From Dugong dugon (lineage: Eukaryota; Chordata; Mammalia; Sirenia; Dugongidae), in contig CM057475.1 of assembly GCA_030035585.1 (NCBI GenBank), positions 2,365,501 to 2,429,500 on the forward strand: 64,000 nt of DNA, read 5' to 3'. The notes beneath the pieces were generated by a model, which saw nothing but the letters and a program-made list of their open reading frames with translations, did no database searches and was not told where the DNA came from. A program made the translations under genes and the position numbers. Of the stretch, positions 1 through 10,729 are shown piece by piece. Every line of letters begins with the position of its first letter. The stretch's first letter is position 1.

Positions 1-149
1 GGTTACTTCTGAATTTGTTTGAAATACTCAATACAAATGTTACTCCAAAACATAATCAGCCCTGATTATCTTCTGAGAATGAGAATTCTCAGTTATTCAA
101 ATTCTAGCCATCTTAAGGAAAGTGGAAAACAGGCACTAAAAACTTTCAC

Positions 150-297
150 ATTCGAGACAAACCAAACCAGTCACCACTGAGTCGATTCTGACTCACAGCG
201 ACCCTACAGGACAGAGGAGAAATGCCCCATAGGGTTTGAACCGCCGACCTTTTGGTTAGCAGCCAAGTTTCTTAACCGCTGTGCCACCTGGGCTCCC
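150..297 (-). repeat. AfroSINE, minus strand
   Basis: The plus strand reads as the reverse complement of the element. It starts with the tail-side segment GTCGATTCTGACTCA and GCGACCCTACAGGACAG, then GGGTTTGAACCGCCGACC (reverse B-box), and ends with the head GTGCCACCTGGGCTCC. The middle spacer is deleted relative to longer copies in the window. Confidence 0.9.
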
Positions 298-2235
298 ATT
301 CAAGACAAGTCAGACAATATTCTGGAGAAATAGTGTCACAATTTTTTTTTTTTTTTACAGGAAGAGCATCCGCTACAGAAATGGGTGCCTTGACTGTTTC
401 ATAGAAACTTTTACTTCACTTAAAATCTTCTTCAGAAACATGGTCTTGGTAATTTATATGATCAGCATGCATTTTATTTTATTTCAATGTTATTTGTTGT
501 ACTTGAGTCGTTTTACGTTTGCCTTTGTGGCTAAACTGATTTCTACCACTACCAGAGTGTGAATTATTAACCGGTTAAGAGATGGCTCCTCCCTGTTGAG
601 GGAACGGCCATGTGCAGAAGTCTTGAGCCTGTCAGTGCTCCAGGAGCCCAGTCTGGCTGAAAGAGAAAACTGCAGCAAGGTTTGACATCAGCTGAAAAGA
701 AAGACAGAGGAAGAGCATCCATGGCCTTGAAGGCCTGGTAGGGTATTCTGGACTTTATTCTAAGGCCGATGTGAAGTCACTCAGTTTGTTTCAAAATGTA
801 ATGTGGTATAATTTGAGTTTTGTTTTTTAGTAGGGCAGTCTAGCTGCTATCTGGAAAACAAATGGTGGGAACAGATGGAATGGAGACAAGACAAATTCAG
901 AAGAACTGATGATACCCTGCAATAGGAAGACTGTGGTGGGAACTGGAGAATGTGAAAGGATTTGAGTAATGTGGATAGATAAAATTTATGAAACTTGGGA
1001 AATTACTTCATTCACCAAATAATATAGTAGATGCAGGCACTATACCATGGGCTGGACTTAAAATGGCAGGAAAGACAGGCATTCCTGCCTTCACGGTTTC
1101 AGTGAACTAGAAAATTAAATGAACAAACTAATGTATGATGGCAAACTTTAATATGTGCCATGTACAAAAAAACAGAAAATGGGGACTAACTTAGACTGGG
1201 GTCTGAGGAATACAGACCAGAAGCATAAGGTGGGGGTGGGAATTGTTGGGGATGGTTGAGTAGGGGACTAGGATGGTCACTGAAAGTGACAGTTCCATGT
1301 AGAGAGAACAGGAAGTCTTTTTGTTTCCTGGTAAATAGCAGTGGTTTTAAAATAAAAGTTAAAGCCTGGTTTGTTTGTTTGTTTCCTTTGTTCATGACCT
1401 ATGTATTCCACCTGGATTCTTGTTCAAATTTTTTTTTTTAATGTAGCCCTTTTCCAGGATATGTTTTGGTCTTGTTTTGTACTAATATTTTTATTTGGTT
1501 ATGAATCCTTTATGTTCAGCTCTTATTAAATTCATGAAAGAGAACTTTGGGTATTGTTTTTGCTATTCCTGTCTTCTCTGCTTCAGAAACACGAATGGGT
1601 CTCAGGAGGAAGCAATTCCCAGTCATGGGAAGGTATCTGAACGGAGCTTAGACCTCTATTATGAATGTCTTCCTGTTCTACTGGGAACTGCACTGGAAAT
1701 TGGATTTAAAAAGTCCTCAAAAAGTCTCTTCCAACTGAGCAATTTCATGAAGTCCCTAATCCAGTGACTCTTAAACATTTCTGGCTATCGCAGACTCGTT
1801 TGAGAATACGAAGCCAAGTTTGGACCAACTTCATAATTTTTTTTTTTTTTTAATTGCAGCAACACACACAATTGTTATCTAAGTTTTGAAGAGGGTTCAT
1901 GGACCTTTCACTTGAAACCTCTGACCCAATGTGTACAGCATGCCAACTTCAATACACATGAGCTACCTCAGAGCTATTAAGGAGAGGAAAGCTGTAGATG
2001 GATGATTAAATACGTTATTAACATTTAACTGTTTATTGCTAGTACTACATTTTTTATCCACCTAAGGGGATATCTCACCCTCTGTAAGTAACAGGAAAGC
2101 TGTTTTCCACTATCTTTTAACTATTAGGCCCTTTAGTTTACTTACTGAAGCTAAATCTGGGGAAATAATGCACTATTTTCCTCAGTGTCCCCTTTCTCAA
2201 AAGCTTTAGTAATAAAAAGCAAAAAGTATACATTA
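298..2235. other. No recognised gene or repeat
   Basis: I see AT-rich sequence with T tracts near 342 and 1839 and only short open frames without family resemblance. Decayed interspersed repeats may be present but I cannot name any. Confidence 0.5.
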
Positions 2236-2276
2236 TATGCTGATTTCAGTATAATGCTTATACTGAAATCAGCATA
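2236..2276. repeat. Perfect 19-bp inverted repeat with 3-base loop
   Basis: The left arm at 2236-2254 (TATGCTGATTTCAGTATAA) is exactly complementary to the right arm at 2258-2276, with loop TGC. No decayed copy was noticed elsewhere in the window. Confidence 0.9.
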
Positions 2277-3203
2277 AAGGACAATTTTTTTATCCAACAG
2301 AACAAGCCACTGTTGCTCTGTATTATTCCAGTTTGCAGATGACTAAAAGATCAAGACATCTAAGGTTACAATGGAGAACAGTAACAAAAAATAAATTATC
2401 AGGTGAAGTTTATTTAAAATTTTCATAAAAAGAAACACTGTTAGATAAAATCTGTTCTCTTCAACTGAGGGAAAAATTTCATCATCCAGACTAATTGGTG
2501 GCTTTCTCTCCCCTCTCCCCATAGTAGGAAACAAGATCCCTGTCTAGCTAGGGATTCTGTCAACTTTCCTGTAATTTGTCTCCTGAGCAAGCAGCTCCTG
2601 GGCAGATGAAGAGTCAGATCCTGGAGCTGGGTGGCTGGTCTCGGGAGGCCTGTGGGTTACACTCCATGGTCTCAAGGGAGACCTTTGCCACTACACAGTC
2701 ACAGCCCCCTTAGGAAGGTGTGTCCCTCAGGAGACCTAGGAGCAGTTGGGCTACCTCCAGGTGTCTTCTATGGAGGCCTGACACCCTGCCAGGTCCTATG
2801 TAGCTGGCTACAGGAGCCAAGTGCTGAAGCTCCTGCTCAATGTTCAATGCTCAGGGGACTACAGCATTTTGATCTGAAGGGAAGTGGAGAACAGAAGCAG
2901 GAGGAGTAAAGGAAAATCATAATGTTCATGAGAGGGGCCTCAACATCTAGAGAGAATACCACACACATCATACTTAGAACAGCAGGCAGTTTTCAGAGAA
3001 CAAGAATTGCTAAGCAAAACCATAAATATTTTAAAAGTAAAAAAAAAAAAAAACAAAACAAAACAAAAAAAAAACCCACTTCAAGTATTCAATTACAGAA
3101 TAAAAAACTTTGATACTAAAAATTGTAAGTTTTGAATTTGTAAGTCAGTAATTAATTGAAAAGGGAATGGCCTGAAAATCAAACGGAAGAAATATCTCAA
3201 AAT
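2277..3203. other. Unresolved stretch, A-rich tract near 3.04 kb
   Basis: Contains a GC-richer part (2.58-2.9 kb) with a 92-codon open frame that lacks any domain or splice context. An A/C-rich tract at 3039-3077 could be the tail of a retroposed copy. Nothing can be named. Confidence 0.4.
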
Positions 3204-3218
3204 GGGGGGGGGGGGGGG
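3204..3218 (+). repeat. Poly-G run of 15
   Basis: Fifteen uninterrupted guanines follow AAT and precede TGCACAATAAAG. Such runs are length-variable and error-prone in sequencing. Confidence 0.9.
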
Positions 3219-3715
3219 TGCACAATAAAGAAACAAAACAGACATGAGATTTAAAGAACATTAACACAGATAGCAGGAGAAATGACATGTGAATAACAGG
3301 AATTCCAGAAAGAGAAAGACAGGGAGGCAAGAGAACAGATAAGGAAATTTTGCTGGCCTAAGATAAGCACCATTCTGTGGTTCCCTACAGGATATTTAAA
3401 AAAGATACAACCCTAAGTTGGAAAAATTCCTACATTTAAAGAATAGAGAAAAACTACCTTGAGAAAGAACAAGTTATGTACAAAGAATACAAATGTAGAA
3501 TGGCATCAGACAGCTGATTTGAAACACTGGAAGATCTAGAAATAGCATCTATAGCTACTGACAGAAACACATGTTTAAGTTGAAAGAATTTATACACAGT
3601 CCAGACGTAAATCACTTGTCAGAAAGAAAACACTCACAAATATGCAAGAATTCCACTACGTGTTTACCACTGGCATTTTTTACCAAAAAAAAAAAAAAAA
3701 AAAAAAAGGACAAGC

Positions 3716-5095
3716 TGATCCAAAAATTCATATGAATTGCAAGGGACCCAAAATAACCGAAACAATCTTGAAGAAGAACAAAGGAGAACTCACAAATTCC
3801 CAATTTCAAAATCTACTACAAAGGTACCGTAACTAAGACTGCGTGGTATTGGTGAAGGAATACATACGAATAAATGGAATATAACTGAATGTCCAGAAAT
3901 AAACCCTTCCGTTTACACCCACTTGATTTTTGACAAGAATGTCAAGACAATTTCAGTAGGTTAAAATTATTCTTTTCAACAAATGGTGCTGGGACATGTA
4001 AAAGGGGAAAAAACATGGACATCTCCCTCACACCATATACAAAAATTAACTCAAAACGAATCTAAGACCTAAATGTAAGAGCTAAAACTATAAAACTCTT
4101 AAGCAAAAACAGGTGTAAATCCAAGGTGTGACTCTGTATTATAGTTGCTTAAATATGACACCAAAATCACAAGCCAATAAAAGAAAAGATAAACTGGACT
4201 TCACTAAAACTTAAAATTTTTGTGCTTCAAAAGACACTATCCAGAAAGTAAGGAAGCAACCAACAGAATGGAGAAAATACTTGCAAATTATGTATCTGAT
4301 AAGGGACTAGTGTCCAGGATATACAGTCTTATAACTCAACAATGAAAAGACAAACCACCCAATTAAAAATTGGGCAAAGGATATGAATACACATTTCTTC
4401 AAAAAAAAAACAAAAAACAAAAAAACACAAATGGCCATTAAAAACAAAACAAAACAAAAAAAAACACAAATGGCCATTAAAAACAAAAAACAAAACAAAA
4501 AAAAAAGATGCTCAATATTATTAGTCACCAGGAAATGCAAATAAAAACCATGAGATACCACTTCACACCCATTAGGATAACCATAAAAAGACAACCTATA
4601 AAAGGTGTTGGCAAAGATGCGGAAAACTGGAACCCTCATACACTGCTTGTGGGATGTAAAATGGTGCAGCAGTCTGTGAAAAAGAGTTGGGCAAATGTAA
4701 CCAATGTCACGGAAAAAGTTGTATAAACCTAGTGGAATGTGTTACATAGGAACCTAACCTGCTTTATAAACTTTCACCCAACACACAAAAAACAGCTGCG
4801 CAGTTTCTCAAAAAGTTAAATATAAAATTACCATACAGGACTTAGCAATCCCACTCTTACATTTATACCCAAGAGAACTGAAAACATTAAGTTCACACAA
4901 AAACTTGTACACAAATGTTTATAGCAACATTATAAGACAAAAAGAAATGTCCATCAACTGATGACTCTCCACCAACTGAGAAATGGCTAAACAAAATGTG
5001 GCATGTCCATACAATGAAATATTACTCAGTGATAAAAAAAAATCAAGCACTGATACATGCTACATGGATGAACCTTGAAAGCACCGTTATTCAAA
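3716..5095 (+). mobile_element. Ancient L1 fragment, 3' part of ORF2
   Basis: The plus strand carries recognisable decayed L1 ORF2 text. It includes the block around GAGATACCACTTCACACCCA (4552 on), the following ACTGCTTGTGGGATG stretch, and later CAACTGATGACTCTCC and ATGGATGAACCTTGAAAGC. Frames are broken by stops and indels, so it is a dead 5'-truncated copy. The preceding 3219-3715 stretch has an A run at 3684-3707 and no other recognisable feature. Confidence 0.75.
4423..4500 (+). repeat. 39-bp tandem duplication inside the L1 fragment
   Basis: ACACAAATGGCCATTAAAAA occurs twice with a 39-base period (TGGCCATT at 4432 and 4471), each followed by an A/C-rich run. It is a local slippage duplication, absent from normal L1 sequence. 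Confidence 0.85.
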
Positions 5096-5375
5096 TTATG
5101 GATCTAAGCAATGATTACCAATGACTTAAACAAAAAAGAGAGAGAACACCAATTGTCATGTGCCTCTAATAACACCGCCGATAGTAATTTTCCAAAAAAT
5201 CTCATGTAATCAAAATAGCCAGTTTCAAAGGAAATACAAAAAACAGATTCAAACAGCACCATGGAGATGCAATCGGAAAAATCCAGTGTGGGGAACTGAG
5301 CATGACAATCTGATTTGTTTGGCAAAGTACAAGAAAACATTTCAAGAAAACAGAACCTCTAAATCAATCACTATA

Positions 5376-5425
5376 ATACACTCTAAACCCATTGCGGTCG
5401 AGTTGATTCTGACTCATAACACCCC
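5376..5425 (-). repeat. AfroSINE tail fragment
   Basis: AAACCCATTGCGGTCGAGTT and GATTCTGACTCATAAC match the tail-side end of the AfroSINE in reverse orientation. The rest of the element is missing. Confidence 0.75.
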
Positions 5426-5950
5426 ACACACTTGAAATGTGGTTAATATAAATATAATTTTAAAATTATATGTTGTAACATTTTAGACATATTAGGTTAA
5501 ATCATTGTTAAATGATATGCTTCTTTTCACTACTAGAAAATGGAAAATATGTGGTCCTATTGAGATGGAGTATATTTTCACCACGATAAAATTATATGTG
5601 GCTCGCGTTATATTTCTTCTGGACAGTGCTGCTCTGGATTAAAAACTATCTACCAAAAACAGTGTGACCTTGTTTGGATCTCAATTCAAACAAACCACCC
5701 ATATAAAAATATTACACAGTGACATATGAACACTGGGTATTTGATGATATCAAAGAGTTACTGTTGTTTTTCTTTAGGTGTGATAATAATATTGTGGTTG
5801 TTTTTAAAAGAGTCCTTAGAAGTACAAGCTGCGATATTTATGAATAAAAATCTTAAAATGTTTAAAATAAGTCAAGCTAAGCCCTAATCTCTACCTGCCC
5901 ACCAAACAACCCTGGCTGAGGCAGCTCTTACGGGGGAAGGAAGCCCTGTT
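5426..5950. other. No recognised feature
   Basis: AT-rich single-copy-looking sequence with no open frame or repeat that I can name. Confidence 0.5.
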
Positions 5951-5954
5951 AGGC

Positions 5955-6120
5955 CAACCTGAGTCCTAGTCCCAAATAATGTCCCTGGGCAAATGACTTT
6001 TCTTCTCCCAGCCTCTGTTGTAAGAGCATACCTTGCTTGCTGAGTGGTTATAACTATGAAATTATAAAATGCGGTTAAACCTACAGCTCAGCGCCTGGGC
6101 CTAGTAAGGCTCAGTTAACG
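5955..6120 (+). repeat. MIR SINE
   Basis: Order of diagnostic pieces follows MIR: CCCTGGGCAAATGACTT, then CCTCTGTTGTAAGAGCATACC, then AGCGCCTGGGCCTAGTAAGGC. Divergence is high, as expected for this old family. Confidence 0.65.
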
Positions 6121-6839
6121 TGGTTGTAAAAAGACTACAGCGCCACAGCTCAGGTAATGGGGGGAGGGGTTGGCGCGATGTCACCGCCTCCGACGCAGAA
6201 GCCTCATCTCCACTAGGGGAAGCCACAGAGGACAGGCAAGACACTGAAGTCTCCTCCAGGCACCTACCCTGAGGGACTGGAGTCACTCTCCTCTCCTGCA
6301 GTCTTGAGGCTCTCCTTCACATTCGAGGGCAAATTCTCTTATTTACTCTTTCCCTTAAATTAGTTCAAAATTTTACTTGGATACTTTATGTTTAAAGGGA
6401 AGCTTTTTAATCCTACCCTTAAGTAAAAGAAAATCACTTGCCAATTTAAAGTAACAAAAATTATTAAATAAGAAAAACAAAAATAAAACGAGGCCTTAAC
6501 ATAAAAACGATAACTATAATCGATTTATAAAAACGCATACAGGTATAAAAGATGCCCAATGCGACGGATAGACTTATTTAACGTCAGTAATAAAGCACTC
6601 TCACCCAAGACTGATCAAAATAAATTTACTCCTTATTTTGAAACGAAAAAATCTTGTCTAAAAACGAGCACTGAAACCATCACTTTTCACTCACATATCC
6701 TAACGTATTTTTTGTCTAATTGAAGAACTTGAGATATTTTCATACTTCCTAGAAACTCAGAAATAAAATTATCTTTTAAAAAGCACGCCATGAAATACTA
6801 AGATCAGCAGCTTCGATAATTTTTTTTAATTCAACGGTC
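6121..6839. other. No recognised feature upstream of the CpG block
   Basis: About 300 bases are moderately GC-rich. From 6.3 kb on the sequence is AT-rich, with several isolated CpGs. I see no gene or repeat. Confidence 0.4.
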
Positions 6840-7700
6840 ATTTGTAGCTTTCAGAACTCTCCCTGCGCCACCAGCTTCTGGCCTCGTTCAGGCCGAGCCA
6901 AGCGGGGGGTCCCACCTTGGTCGGCAACCACCCGCAGGCCCTCTCTTCGCCACTCAGTCTAAGGAGCAGGCAGGAGCCCCCCGAGTCCCCCAAGGAGCTG
7001 TGAAAACCAGAAGAGCAAAACACGCTAGTTCTGCTCGTGCCGAATTAATCGCGTTACCTGCTGGGCGAGGACTCCCCAGAAGTCACCCGGTGAAAGGGTT
7101 AGAAAAATGCGCGGCGAAGGGCGCCACGAGGGAGACAGGCGCCGATCTGCGCCCTGAACCCCTCCCCCACGAGACGGCGCCGCGCGGCCTCTTCCGGCGG
7201 GAGAGAGGCTCCGAGGGTGCAACTCGGCTCCTCCGCGCGGCTGCGCCGGGCCTGGGGTCCTCCAAGAGTCCCCTTTAAGCCACAGGGAGGAGCCTGCGGG
7301 CTCCCAAAACGGGACAAGGAGCGAGGGCTAGAGTCGGTCCGGTCCCCGAGCCTCTCCTCCGCGTGGCTCCAGGCCGCGGAAACCGCGCGTCCGCGAGCAG
7401 GCCTGGGAGCAGAGGTGCGGGGGCGGCCATCGCGGTGAATTCTCAACAGTTCCCTACTCTGTTATAGGAAATGGATTCGCAGGGGAGGGAGGTGCCATGC
7501 CCAGGATCACAGAGTCTGGGTCAGAAGCGACTACGTGCGGCCCGGGGTCGGCGGCTCTCCTGAAGGGGAGGGAGCGGGACAAGGAAACGGAAGTGGAGAC
7601 GCTAGGAGACCGCTCTTTGGTGAATTCGGGCGGGAAGAGAGAACGAAAGTGTGCGAGCGGCTGGCAGCGTCCAAAAGTTTAGGGGCAGGAAGTAATCAGC
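6840..7700. promoter_or_regulatory. CpG island, part 1
   Basis: Very GC- and CpG-rich DNA (for example GGCGCCGCGCGGCCTC near 7180), whereas the flanks are CpG-poor. This is the usual signature of an unmethylated promoter. Several overlapping open frames occur on both strands, as expected from base composition. No domain, splice pattern or TATA box was found. It may be the start of a transcript running either way. It is separated from the second CpG block (8.1-9.3 kb) by a more A-rich 400-base stretch. Confidence 0.7.
7440..7530 (-). repeat. MIR-like core embedded in the CpG island
   Basis: GGAAATGGATTCGCAGGGGA, GCCATGCCCAGGATCACAGA and GTCTGGGTCAGAAGCGAC follow the reverse-complement order of the MIR core and 3' half. 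Confidence 0.55.
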
Positions 7701-8536
7701 AAAAAGTACACTCAAAGATTAAAAAGTAAAGGAAAAGCAAACAGCTGACTAAACTCTTAGGAGAACTATATGGTCACGAGGCAAAGGACCATGACCAAAA
7801 ATTCAAATCCAAAAAACAAAATGATACCTCCACGAACAGGCGAGAAACGCAGAGACGAAAGAGCTCACAGCGGGGCCAAAAAGAGAAGGCTCTGGAAAGA
7901 AAAGGCTCAAAGGACTGAAAATGGTTCCTCGGGGAGCGGAAAAGGGGGGAGGGAGGAGCTACCGTTTTCCACAATTAACTTGTGTACTTTAACCCCAATG
8001 AATATACTGCTTCTATTTAAAAAAACAAAACAAAACAAAAAACTCCCTTTCCGACTATCGCTCAGCAGCCTAGAAGTGTGGGCCTCTGCTACTCACCCTT
8101 CCAGAGTACGCTCCTCCACTCGTGGCCTGACGGACGTCTTCCGCACACTCCGCCTCCTCTCGGCTGCGGACTCAAGCCCTTCCCGCCGGGCCCACGGACT
8201 CCGCCTACCAATTGCTAAATCTCCCACAGTCCCCACCCCTTGTTGGCTCGTCCCTGCCGCCCCGTTCCCCGGGTGTGCGCCCTTGACCTCAGACCCCGCC
8301 CCCCCATACCTAATCTCAGCTCCGCAGCCCCCGCGCCCTATTCTCCCAGTTCCCCGCCCCCGGGTGAGCTCCTTAACCTCAGACCCTCCACCTTGTCCCG
8401 CCCCAGGTCGCCCCTCACCTCGGGCTCCGAGACTCCACGCTCCCGCTCTTCACATCCGGCACTTCCCTCGTCCGCTTGAGCACCTAGAAGAGGGTGGAAC
8501 GCGGTGAACTTGGCAGTTGTACCAAAAGCAGTTAAG

Positions 8537-8567
8537 GCTTGTTTACCATCACCATGGAAACCCCTGC
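8537..8567 (+). promoter_or_regulatory. Conserved forkhead plus RFX X-box block (arm 1)
   Basis: Contains TTGTTTACC (forkhead-type) followed at once by ATCACCATGGAAAC, an RFX-type X-box with one strong half site. The reverse complement at 28609-28639 matches 30 of 31 bases, much better than the surrounding island. Confidence 0.65.
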
Positions 8568-8923
8568 CAGCGCGCCTGGACGGGCCCCCCTCAAGGGGCG
8601 GGGCTGAGCGCGGGCGGGCGCGAGCTTACAACTCCCGCCGCGTCGTGCGCACCCGACGCTTCCGGGAGGCCCCGATCCTGTCCGCGTCTCAGGTCCCCGC
8701 TCGGCCTCACGACCTGGGCTCCTGAGAGGCAGCCCTGGAAGCCCGCGCCCCCACCCGGCTTCCAGCTGCCGGTGTGACCGCGGAATCGTCCCTCTCGTTG
8801 ATCCCCACCTTCAGTTCCCGTAAGACGCGACGCAATCCTAGTTCCAAGGCGGAGCCGGAAGAAGGAAAGGACCACGACGGGGCGGGGCCTCCGCGGCAAG
8901 CGTGTAGGAGGCGGGGCCGCGAG

Positions 8924-8965
8924 GCGCCATTGTGACGCTCCCGGAACGGAGCCGGTGATTGGCCG
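8924..8965 (+). promoter_or_regulatory. Promoter module copy 1: CGCCAT, CRE-like, inverted CCAAT
   Basis: GCGCCATTGTGACGC is followed after a GGAACGGAGC spacer by GATTGGCC. These are sites expected for YY1-like, CREB/ATF and NF-Y factors. Confidence 0.65.
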
Positions 8966-9163
8966 TCCTTGCGTGGGGCGGGGCTGAGGCCAGAGGAGAC
9001 GGACGACGCAGAGGCACTCTCGTCCAATGACCTAGATGATGCTCCTTGGCTGTGCCGCCTCCTTCTTGGACCCGTTCCGCTCTCCGTCCGCGCTCGGCCT
9101 GGGTTTAGCGGGCTATTCCGCCCGCGAGGCCTCTTGGGAGCTGCGTGGGGGTAGGGCCGCCAG

Positions 9164-9206
9164 CGCGCCATTGTGACGCGCCCAGAGCGGAGCTAGGGAT
9201 TGGCCG
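9164..9206 (+). promoter_or_regulatory. Promoter module copy 2
   Basis: GCGCGCCATTGTGACGC, an AGAGCGGAGC spacer and GATTGGCC repeat the first module 240 bases downstream with the same order and spacing. Confidence 0.65.
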
Positions 9207-9545
9207 GTCGGGGTCGAGGCTTCCGGGTAGCCAAGCGGCGAAGCAGTCGCCGGGAGCAGGGCCGTTGTGGGGCGAGGCGTAGTGGGACAGGCCCAGGCGC
9301 TACTTAGGAGAGGAAAGTAGCCTACTGATCATTTCTGAACCCCCGGAGGATGCTGACTAGGTTATCCCCACTGAAGACCAAAACAAACGAGGCCAAAGGA
9401 CCCCTACCCTAAACAGACGCATGAGAGAAGAAAAGAAGAGTTTTGCTGACAGGAAACAGAACACCAGAGGCCGAGTAAAGGCGTCTTTGAGTGCTAGGTC
9501 TTAAAGCGGGATTAGTCAGTTTGACAGACATTGCCCACGTGTCCT

Positions 9546-9920
9546 GTGACTCAGAATCACACAGCACCTGAACTTTGATGGACTGGGTAGTTAATGGCTA
9601 CTCTGCCTGAGGCGATGAAGCAGCTTTTCTTGATAGGTTCTAGTGCTAATAGTTATTACCGTTTTATTTTTGGAACTCCATAAAGGGAAGATACAAGGTA
9701 CTCATCGACAGGTTAACCATATATTTTTTAATTACCAGAAAAATTAAGGGAGTGCTTGAAATTGTGTCATATTATGAGTGGATGACCATAATGAAGAAAG
9801 GAGCGCAGTTTCAAAAGAAGCTGGCTCCAGGAAAAAAAGAGAAAATGCAGGCATTGTTAAAGGCGGTGCAGGTGTGAGGAAATGAAATAATTTGAATATA
9901 ATTACAGGTCCTACAAAGAT
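9546..9920. other. No recognised feature
   Basis: Transition from CpG island to AT-rich DNA. No repeat or gene recognised. Confidence 0.4.
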
Positions 9921-9925
9921 TAGAT

Positions 9926-10079
9926 AAACCCGTTGCTGTCAAGTTGATTCCAACTTGTAGTGTTCTTATACGACAGAGTAGAACTGCCCCCTAGGGTTTC
10001 CAAGGAGCGACTGGTGGATTCAAACTTCTCACCTTTTGGTTAGCAACCAAGCTCTTAACCACTGTGCCACCAGGGCTCC
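9926..10079 (-). repeat. AfroSINE, minus strand, with target-site duplication
   Basis: Reverse-oriented tail (AACCCGTTGCTGTCAAGTT), body and head (GTGCCACCAGGGCTCC). The flanks ACAAAGATTAGAT and ACAAAAATTAAAT are near-identical target-site duplications. Confidence 0.9.
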
Positions 10080-10223
10080 ACAAAAATTAAATAGGTATTC
10101 TTAATAAGAAACCCCAGAAAGACTGTCACAGCTCATGTTACAGAAAGGTGCACTCTGGATCCCACAAAGAAACAGGTCTCTAAGTCTGGCTCATAAAGCC
10201 CTTCTCTGCCTTCCTTAACTTTA

Positions 10224-10426
10224 AACCACAGACCCATTGCCGTCGAGTCTATTCGGACTCAGAGTGACCCTATAGGACAGGGTAGAACTATCCCATAGGG
10301 TTTCCAACACTAATCTCTATGGAAGCAGACTGTCAACATCTTTCTCCCTTGGAGCAGCTGGTGGGTTTGAACCACCAACCTTTTAGTTAGCAGTTAAACA
10401 CTAACCACGACACCACCAGGGCTGCT
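10224..10426 (-). repeat. AfroSINE, minus strand
   Basis: Reverse-oriented full-length copy: ACCCATTGCCGTCGAGTC, GACCCTATAGGACAGGG, TGGTGGGTTTGAACC and a mutated head ending in CCACCAGGGCTG. Confidence 0.9.
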
Positions 10427-10506
10427 TCTACATTAACTTAATTTGGTCTTTATCCTTGGTTCCTGAGTGATAACTCTAAATCCTTGGAATTTCCTGAGTA
10501 ATTGAA

Positions 10507-10722
10507 GAGCCATGGTGGCAAGTGACTAAAGCCCTCACCTGCTATCCAAAAGGTCGATGGTTTGAACCCACCAGCCACTTCTCAGGAGAAAGAGGTGGCA
10601 GCTGGCTTCACTAAAGATTTACAGCCTTGGAAACCCTATGGGGCAGTTCTACTCTGTTATATGGTTGCTATGAGTCAGAATTGACTGGACTGCAGTGGAT
10701 TTGGTTTTGTTTGGGTTGTTAT
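10507..10722 (+). repeat. AfroSINE, plus strand
   Basis: Head GAGCCATGGTGGCAAGTGAC, B-box region GATGGTTTGAACCCACCAG, body CCTTGGAAACCCTATGGGGC and tail TTTGGTTTTGTTTGGG. Confidence 0.9.
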
Positions 10723-10729
10723 TGATAGG

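Larger units (their letters stand above)
8280..9545. promoter_or_regulatory. CpG island, arm 1 of an inverted duplicated promoter
   Basis: CpG-rich DNA with GC boxes (GGGGCGGGG), CRE-like TGACGC and inverted CCAAT boxes (GATTGGCC). It aligns over about 1.2 kb with the reverse complement of 27775-28885. Landmarks kept in order are GGGCTCCGAGACTCCACGCT, the block at 8537-8567, two CGCCATTGTGACGC modules, GGATGCTGACTAGGTTATCC and GGCCGAGTAAAGGCGTC. Transcription direction is unknown. The overlapping 245-codon open frame at 7770-8507 reads through A-rich and GC-biased DNA and looks non-coding. Confidence 0.75.

Noticed and set aside
7770..8507. 245-codon open frame, longest in the window
   Set aside because: It starts in A-rich DNA (Lys/Arg-rich start) and continues into CpG-island sequence giving Pro/Arg/Ser runs. 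The inverted copy does not keep the frame, and no domain is visible. Base composition explains it.
8707..9171. 154-codon minus-strand frame in arm 1
   Set aside because: Ser/Arg/Pro/Gly-rich low-complexity translation of the CpG island without conservation in the other arm.
9345..9408. Short ATG frame conserved in position in both arms (GGATGCTGACT)
   Set aside because: In arm 2 the ATG is ATA (GGATACTGACT) and the frames diverge after a few codons, so a shared first coding exon is not supported.
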